Shown one piece after another: positions 5,307-9,460 of a stretch of 9,460 bases of DNA. Location: contig JBBSQE010000126.1 of assembly GCA_038258095.1 (NCBI GenBank), positions 1 through 9,460 on the forward strand, written 5' to 3'. The position numbers and the translations under genes are program-made. The stretch is from JBBSQE01 sp038258095. GTDB lineage: Bacteria; Actinomycetota; Thermoleophilia; Solirubrobacterales; 70-9. The notes beneath the pieces were generated by a model, which searched no databases, had not been told where the DNA came from, and saw only the letters and a list, made by a program, of their open reading frames with translations. The stretch's first letter is position 1; every line of letters starts with the position of its first letter.

Positions 5307-6615
5307 GACGGAGGGAGGTTTGGTCCTTCGCCGCTACGACGTGCAGGTGTTCGTATGGGCGACCCTGCCGCGCAAGTTCTTGGCCTCGCTGGAGGACAAG
5401 CTTGCCGGCGCGGGGGCGCTCGCGACCCTGCTCGAGCGGCTCGGCGGCAGGGCCGCGGAGTACGCCGAGGTGTGCCGGGCGCCCGAGACCGGGGAGATGA
5501 TCCGCGCCTGGGAGGACGAGGACGAGTCCGCCCCGCGGCGCTACCGCGACCTGATGGACGGCTCCGGGCTGGAGCCTCCCGACACCGCGCTCCTCGCCTG
5601 GGGCTTCGCCATGGGGGTCGAGGAGGCGACCGCACGTGACCAGCTCGCGACCGTGCTGGAGCGAGAGATCGAGGCCGGCCGACTCACCCCCGACACTCCG
5701 GGCTTCCGTCGCCGGCAGGTGAAGGTCACCGAGGAGGCGCTGCTCGCCCCGTCGGACTGGCAGGAGATGGGTCCCGCCGAGGATGATGGCCTCGATGCCG
5801 ACTGCCCCGAGCGCGAGAACCCGAGCCGCCTCGACGCCATCCTCATGGAGCGCCTCGAGCGCTGGCGCGCCCGCGGCGCCGCGTTCGGTCGCGAGGAACG
5901 CAGCGCGATCATCGACCCGGTTGCGCCGCTGATCGGCCTCGAGCCTCCTGCGCTCGATCCCGAGGATGCCCGGGCGGCGCTCGGCCCGACTCTCTGGCTG
6001 CTTGGGCGCGCTGAGGAGGGCATCGCGCTGACCCAGAAGAACGCTCTCAGCCGCGCCTTCGTCCGCGAGGTCGCGGAGCGCTATCCGCACTGGTGGGACG
6101 CGGAGCTGTTCGGCCCTCCCCATCGTGAGACCGACGTGACACTGTTGAGCGAGCTCGACGACCTACTGCGAGCGACGCGGTTGCTTCGCCGGCGCGGGCG
6201 ACGGATCTTCGCGACCAAGCGGGCCAGGGGGTTGGTGGCCGACCCGCCGACCCTGCTGCGGGTTCTGACGGTCGAGCTGCTGGCCGGTGAGAGCTTCGAT
6301 GCCGCCTGCGCCGAGTTCGCCGTCGCCCTCGTCATCGACGGTGCGGCGATCGAGTACGGGGACGGCCTTGCGGAGCGGGTGCAGCCGGCGATCGCCGCCG
6401 ACGGCTGGCGCGCGGGTGATGATCCCCCCGACGTCCGCGATGTCTCCTGGGCAATTGCCTACTTCCTCCGTCCAGCCGAGGCCATCGGATTGATCGAGCG
6501 TGGCGAGCGAACCGACAGGCGCGGGTTCGGGCCGCAGCGCCTCACCCCCGCGAGGCGTCCCGCCCTGCTCGCGGCGCTGCGAGCGCGGGCGATCGGCCCA
6601 AGCCACAGGCCGTAG
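5281..6615 (+). CDS. conserved actinobacterial protein of unknown function with winged-helix-like C-terminal half (444 aa)
   Basis: No function can be assigned. Residues 15-140 are helical (VFVWATLPRKF, then a run of helices to about 135). The region around 160-180 is acidic. Residues 246-322 form a winged-helix-like unit: an ALTQKNALSRAFVREVAERY helix pair, WWDAELFGPP (271-280), then LLRRRGRRIFATKRARGLVADP (301-322), which reads as helix, beta-wing, helix. I recall similar C-terminal segments in actinobacterial proteins, some with an N-terminal pRiA4b ORF-3 domain, which I cannot recognise here. There is no signal peptide or membrane segment. The start is uncertain: ATG 5281 has GGAG only three bases upstream, while a better AGGGAGG (5312-5318) sits one base before TTG 5320. 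The gene ends tail-to-tail with the propeller gene, 35 bases apart. Confidence 0.75.
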   Translation: MGWDGERGETEGGLVLRRYDVQVFVWATLPRKFLASLEDKLAGAGALATLLERLGGRAAEYAEVCRAPETGEMIRAWEDEDESAPRRYRDLMDGSGLEPPDTALLAWGFAMGVEEATARDQLATVLEREIEAGRLTPDTPGFRRRQVKVTEEALLAPSDWQEMGPAEDDGLDADCPERENPSRLDAILMERLERWRARGAAFGREERSAIIDPVAPLIGLEPPALDPEDARAALGPTLWLLGRAEEGIALTQKNALSRAFVREVAERYPHWWDAELFGPPHRETDVTLLSELDDLLRATRLLRRRGRRIFATKRARGLVADPPTLLRVLTVELLAGESFDAACAEFAVALVIDGAAIEYGDGLAERVQPAIAADGWRAGDDPPDVRDVSWAIAYFLRPAEAIGLIERGERTDRRGFGPQRLTPARRPALLAALRARAIGPSHRP

Positions 6616-6650
6616 CGTCCAACCCGTCGACCGTGACGGCGTCGTCAGCC

Positions 6651-8369
6651 TCAGCGCCTGCGCAGCTTCACCGTGAGTCTCTTGAGTGCGACCGAGTTGG
6701 TTCCGTCCAGCCTGATCTGAAGCTTGACCGTGGCGGTCCTCCCGGCAGCGAGCAGGCAGACGATTCGCCTCGCATCCCGCTTCAGGGCGGGACGGAGATG
6801 GAAGGTTGCCGTGTGTCCGGCTCCGGCCCTGGCCCTCTGCGGCTCGAGCCCGACCGAAGCCTTCAGCCCCCGAACCCTGATGCGCCCGGTCGCGAGCGTC
6901 GAGGTCGCCTCGGCCGCGCCCGCCCGCAAGGTCACGACGACGCTCCGGCGGCCCTGCCACTGCAGCCTGTTCGCCACGGCCCGTACGCCACGCATCTCAT
7001 GAGTGATCTCGACGGTCACATCGCGTTTCATCTCAGCATGACCCGACCCGTTGCAGAGGGTGTTCTGACCCGTGTAGATCTGCGTCGTCGAGCAGCCCTC
7101 CTTGTCGATCACCCGCAGGGAAACGCGATAGGTGCCGGTCGACGCGTACCGGTGCAGCGGCCTCGGCCCAATCGTGGTGTCCGTCGTGCCGTCGCCGAAG
7201 TCCCAGACGTAGGATTCGACGGAGCCGTCGGGATCGGTCGACGCGCCGGCGTCGAAAGTCGCGACCGGGAATGGGAGCAGGGCCGAGGTGGCCGTGAACG
7301 ACGCGGTCGGCGGCTGATCCGGCGAGATCGCCACCGACCCGAAATCAGCGCCCGTCCCGCCGCTCGGCACCGGGAAGCCCGGCACGGGGGAGAGGACACC
7401 GAGGGATCCGGGAGTGAAGGAGTAGAGGGAGTCCGCGGTCTCGGTCGCGGAGAAGACCCGCTTACCGTCGGGTGTGACCGCGGCGCCGGTTGGGTTCATG
7501 CCCGCGGGCTGCGGTGAGCCGAGCGTGGTCAGGCTGCCGTCGCCGCCGATCCCCAGGGTGCTGATCGTCGCGCCGTCGTAATCGGTCACGTATATGTGGG
7601 CGCCGTCGGGGGAGATCGGCGCGGCCCCGAAGGGCCCGTTGCTGACTGCATACGGCGAGTCGGGGAGCTCGGTCAGCGCGCCGCTCGGGGCGATCGAGTA
7701 CGCCGAGATGCTCGCGCTCCCGTAGTTGCCGACGTAGAGGTAGCGCCCGTCGGGCGTCACCGAGGTCCAGGAGGGCTGCGACCCCGTGCCGGTCGATCCA
7801 AATGAGGTGAGGGCGCCGTTGCGGCCGATCGAGAACCCGGTGATACCGCCATCCTGGTAGTCGGTGACGTAGAGAAATTTGGAGCCGGGTGTGGTGGCGA
7901 TTCCGGCCGGCTTACCCGACAGGGCCGGCGAGGCTCCGGGCACGGGGGTCAGCGCTCCCGATGCGCCGATCAGGTAGCCGTTTACGACGCCCGTGGCCGA
8001 GTCCGCCGCGTACAGGTGCTGTCCGTCGAGGGTGACCGTGACGCCGTAGTCCCCGGTGAACGACGATCCCGCCAGAGGCGTCAGGGCACCGGTCGAGGAG
8101 ACCGAAAAGCCCGAGCTCGCGCCGTTCTGCGCCGCGTAGAGGTAGCGGCCGTCCGGCGTGAGCGCCACCTGGGTCGACATGTTGCGGGCGAGCGGCGTCG
8201 TCGCCTGCTGCGTCAGCGAGCCGTCTGCCTCGATGCCGAACGCGGTCAGGTCCGCCGAGTTGTTGTGGGCGACGTAGAGGTTGCGGCTCGCCTGCGCCGA
8301 GCACGGGACCGCGAGGGCGATGAGCAGCCCCACAAGGAGAAAGGCGCACTTCGGCCTCGATACCCGCAT
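6651..8369 (-). CDS. secreted seven-bladed beta-propeller protein with PKD domain
   Basis: The 572-residue product begins with a signal peptide (residues 1-27: basic start, hydrophobic core AFLLVGLLIALAV, cleavage after AQA). Seven repeats of 42-50 residues follow (starting at 28, 73, 115, 162, 207, 255 and 301), most showing DGRYLYV, then GALT about 20 residues later. This is the lactonase/YVTN-type propeller pattern. A PKD domain (about 353-430) carries WDFGDGT at 389-395. A basic, beta-rich tail (445-572) ends the protein without a membrane anchor. It is probably extracytoplasmic, in a binding or surface role. The blades resemble the 6-phosphogluconolactonase superfamily, but enzymatic activity is not supported by the sequence. 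The ATG at 8369 is preferred over a GTG at 8435 because GGGAG (8376-8380) lies six bases upstream and the signal peptide then starts correctly. Confidence 0.85.
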   Translation of the reverse strand: MRVSRPKCAFLLVGLLIALAVPCSAQASRNLYVAHNNSADLTAFGIEADGSLTQQATTPLARNMSTQVALTPDGRYLYAAQNGASSGFSVSSTGALTPLAGSSFTGDYGVTVTLDGQHLYAADSATGVVNGYLIGASGALTPVPGASPALSGKPAGIATTPGSKFLYVTDYQDGGITGFSIGRNGALTSFGSTGTGSQPSWTSVTPDGRYLYVGNYGSASISAYSIAPSGALTELPDSPYAVSNGPFGAAPISPDGAHIYVTDYDGATISTLGIGGDGSLTTLGSPQPAGMNPTGAAVTPDGKRVFSATETADSLYSFTPGSLGVLSPVPGFPVPSGGTGADFGSVAISPDQPPTASFTATSALLPFPVATFDAGASTDPDGSVESYVWDFGDGTTDTTIGPRPLHRYASTGTYRVSLRVIDKEGCSTTQIYTGQNTLCNGSGHAEMKRDVTVEITHEMRGVRAVANRLQWQGRRSVVVTLRAGAAEATSTLATGRIRVRGLKASVGLEPQRARAGAGHTATFHLRPALKRDARRIVCLLAAGRTATVKLQIRLDGTNSVALKRLTVKLRRR

Positions 8370-8457
8370 CCGCAACTCCCTTTCACCTCGTAAGCGACCC
8401 CACCTGACGATTTGAAGGGTACCGGGGCCTCCCATCGCCCCGCGCCGGTGCTCTGCT

Positions 8458-8488
8458 GCGCCCGGGACGCCGCGGGGGTCCCGGGCGC
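8458..8488 (-). terminator. strong GC hairpin between the MFS exporter and propeller genes
   Basis: GCGCCCGGGAC (8458-8468) pairs perfectly with a complementary arm at 8478-8488, eleven pairs around a nine-base GC loop. It begins 29 bases after the exporter stop in the direction of transcription. There is no T-run, as is often so for actinobacterial terminators. Its position suggests it ends the exporter transcript and insulates the propeller gene. No other element stands out in this 148-base spacer. Confidence 0.45.
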
Positions 8489-8517
8489 GAGGAAGAGCGA
8501 TCCGGCCGGCCTTTCGC

Positions 8518-9460
8518 TCAGGGGTCCGGGTCCGGGTCCTCGGGCGGCGGCGGGTGCCGCGTCAGCCCCGGCGTCGTTCCGGCGTTGCCGAGGATCCATC
8601 GCGAGCGGCGCCCGAAGATCGGCTGCTCGCGGACGCGGTCTGATTGACGAACCAGGATCAGGCTCGAGACCATCCCCAGGAAGGCGATCGCCGCCGTGAG
8701 CAGGAAGACGAGCTGGAACACCTCGATGTGGGCGTGGATCGTGATGTCGAGGATCTTGTCGACGTTGGAGTTGGTCCGCTCCGCATTCAGGCCCCGCTGC
8801 TCGCCTTGGATGATCACCTCCTTGTAGTGCTCGAATTGGCCGGGCGTGTATTTGATCCCCCGCTCGGCGAGTTTGTCCTTGACGAGGTTGATGTAGCGGC
8901 CGTACTCGAAGGCGACGAGGGCGGCGATCCCGACCGCGCCGCCGAGCTGCTCGGTCGTGTTGATCATCCCCGCCGCGACGCCCTGGTCGTCCTCGGGGAC
9001 CGAGTCGAGGCCGGTCGGGTCATTGGTCGTCAGCACCAGGCCGAGACCGATCCCCTGGAGGACGAGACCCGGGATCAGGCTCACCACCTTCGCGTCGGAG
9101 GCCGCGATCGAGAGAGCGATCCCGGACGCGGCCAACACGCCGAAACCGACCGCCAGGGGCATCCTGCCGCCGACCCGGTCGAATGTCTTGCCCGCCCCGG
9201 GGCCCGCGAGAATGATCGGCAGTGTCGCCGGAATCAGCGCCAGGCCCGCCGCCGCCGGCGGGATGCCGACCACGAGGAGGAGGTAGAACGGCAGCAGGAA
9301 GCCGAGGCCCAACTCGATCATCCCGGCGAGGAATTGGGAGATGTTCGCCGCGAGGAAGTTGAGGTGGCGAAAGAGCCGGAACTCGATCATCGGGTTCTCG
9401 ACGCGGGTCTCGATCACACCGAAGGCCGCGAGCGCCAGGGCACCGAGGAGCAGCGGCCCG
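8518..9460 (-). CDS. MFS drug exporter, DHA2 (EmrB/QacA) type, N-terminal part outside window
   Basis: The visible 313 residues are the C-terminal half of a 14-helix multidrug:H+ antiporter in the cytoplasmic membrane. Diagnostic segments are ENPMIEFRLFRHLNFLAAN after a membrane helix, DRVGGRMPLAVG (the motif-A-like loop of the second half), and SVPEDDQGVAAGMINTTEQLGGAVGIAAL, all typical of the DHA2 group. A hydrophilic segment of about 60 residues separates the last two helices (the last is VFQLVFLLTAAIAFLGMVSSLILV). The protein ends in a Pro/Asp-rich tail (HPPPPEDPDPDP) encoded partly by three GGGTCC-type hexamers at about 8523-8540. The frame continues unbroken to the window edge, so the GTG at 9417 is internal. 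The substrate cannot be inferred. Confidence 0.9.
   Translation of the reverse strand, partial: GPLLLGALALAAFGVIETRVENPMIEFRLFRHLNFLAANISQFLAGMIELGLGFLLPFYLLLVVGIPPAAAGLALIPATLPIILAGPGAGKTFDRVGGRMPLAVGFGVLAASGIALSIAASDAKVVSLIPGLVLQGIGLGLVLTTNDPTGLDSVPEDDQGVAAGMINTTEQLGGAVGIAALVAFEYGRYINLVKDKLAERGIKYTPGQFEHYKEVIIQGEQRGLNAERTNSNVDKILDITIHAHIEVFQLVFLLTAAIAFLGMVSSLILVRQSDRVREQPIFGRRSRWILGNAGTTPGLTRHPPPPEDPDPDP

Noticed and set aside
5086..6123. Long - strand open frame opposite the 444-residue gene
   Set aside because: It is a low-complexity Arg/Ala/Gly product without motifs. The + strand protein has a winged-helix-like region I recognise.
6616..6650. Terminator between the convergent 444-residue and propeller genes
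   Set aside because: Only four-base arms (CGAC and GTCG) with a GC loop can be drawn, no better than chance in this composition.
6651..8369. Calling the propeller protein a 6-phosphogluconolactonase
   Set aside because: It is secreted, carries a PKD domain, and shows only the generic propeller repeat. The fold does not prove the enzyme activity.
1..9460. CRISPR array, insertion sequence, integrase or tRNA-linked attachment site
   Set aside because: No regularly spaced repeats, transposase or recombinase motifs, or tRNA-like cloverleaf sequence were seen on either strand.

Overview
The window is GC-rich bacterial DNA whose genes use strongly GC-biased third codon positions. Several traits point to an actinobacterium, possibly Thermoleophilia/Solirubrobacterales: frequent GTG/TTG starts, start codons that appear leaderless, two hypothetical proteins of types I recall from actinobacterial genomes, and a secreted seven-bladed propeller fused to a PKD domain. 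This placement rests on gene style, not on a marker gene. I see no rRNA, tRNA, CRISPR array, transposase or recognisable attachment site, and no stretch above 300 bases lacks a gene.

Bases 1-2147 (+ strand) form a dense toxin-antitoxin block. It holds a PIN-domain VapC-type toxin cut by the window edge (3-437), an AbrB-type antitoxin overlapping a second PIN toxin (570-806 and 803-1210), and an MntA nucleotidyltransferase overlapping a HepT-like HEPN toxin (1289-1750 and 1737-2147). Two details are unusual. The second VapC has no ATG, GTG or TTG start near its N-terminus and appears to begin at CTG inside a CTGA overlap. The HepT-like protein keeps the HEPN Arg and His but has Asp where the family motif RX4HXY has the tyrosine that MntA modifies. 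The spacer before the antitoxin contains three inverted repeats, one of them a perfect 10+10 palindrome.

Bases 2164-5051 (- strand) carry a 438-residue protein of unknown function and, upstream of it, a 475-residue AAA+-like ATPase of the archaeal ATPase/DUF234 type. Both start codons lie 6-7 bases after a TANNNT hexamer and lack a good Shine-Dalgarno, as does the antitoxin start, so leaderless transcription is plausible. An AT-rich patch (about 5052-5094) separates the ATPase from a + strand 444-residue protein (5281-6615) with a winged-helix-like C-terminal half. A short coding-like frame at 5091-5306 just before it may be a small gene or a remnant.

Bases 6651-9460 (- strand) look like ordinary chromosomal content: a secreted propeller-PKD protein (6651-8369) and the C-terminal half of a DHA2-type MFS exporter (8518 to the window end), separated by a strong GC hairpin.

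The toxin-antitoxin genes, ATPase and two unknowns resemble an accessory cluster. Nothing in the sequence proves that they act as one system.
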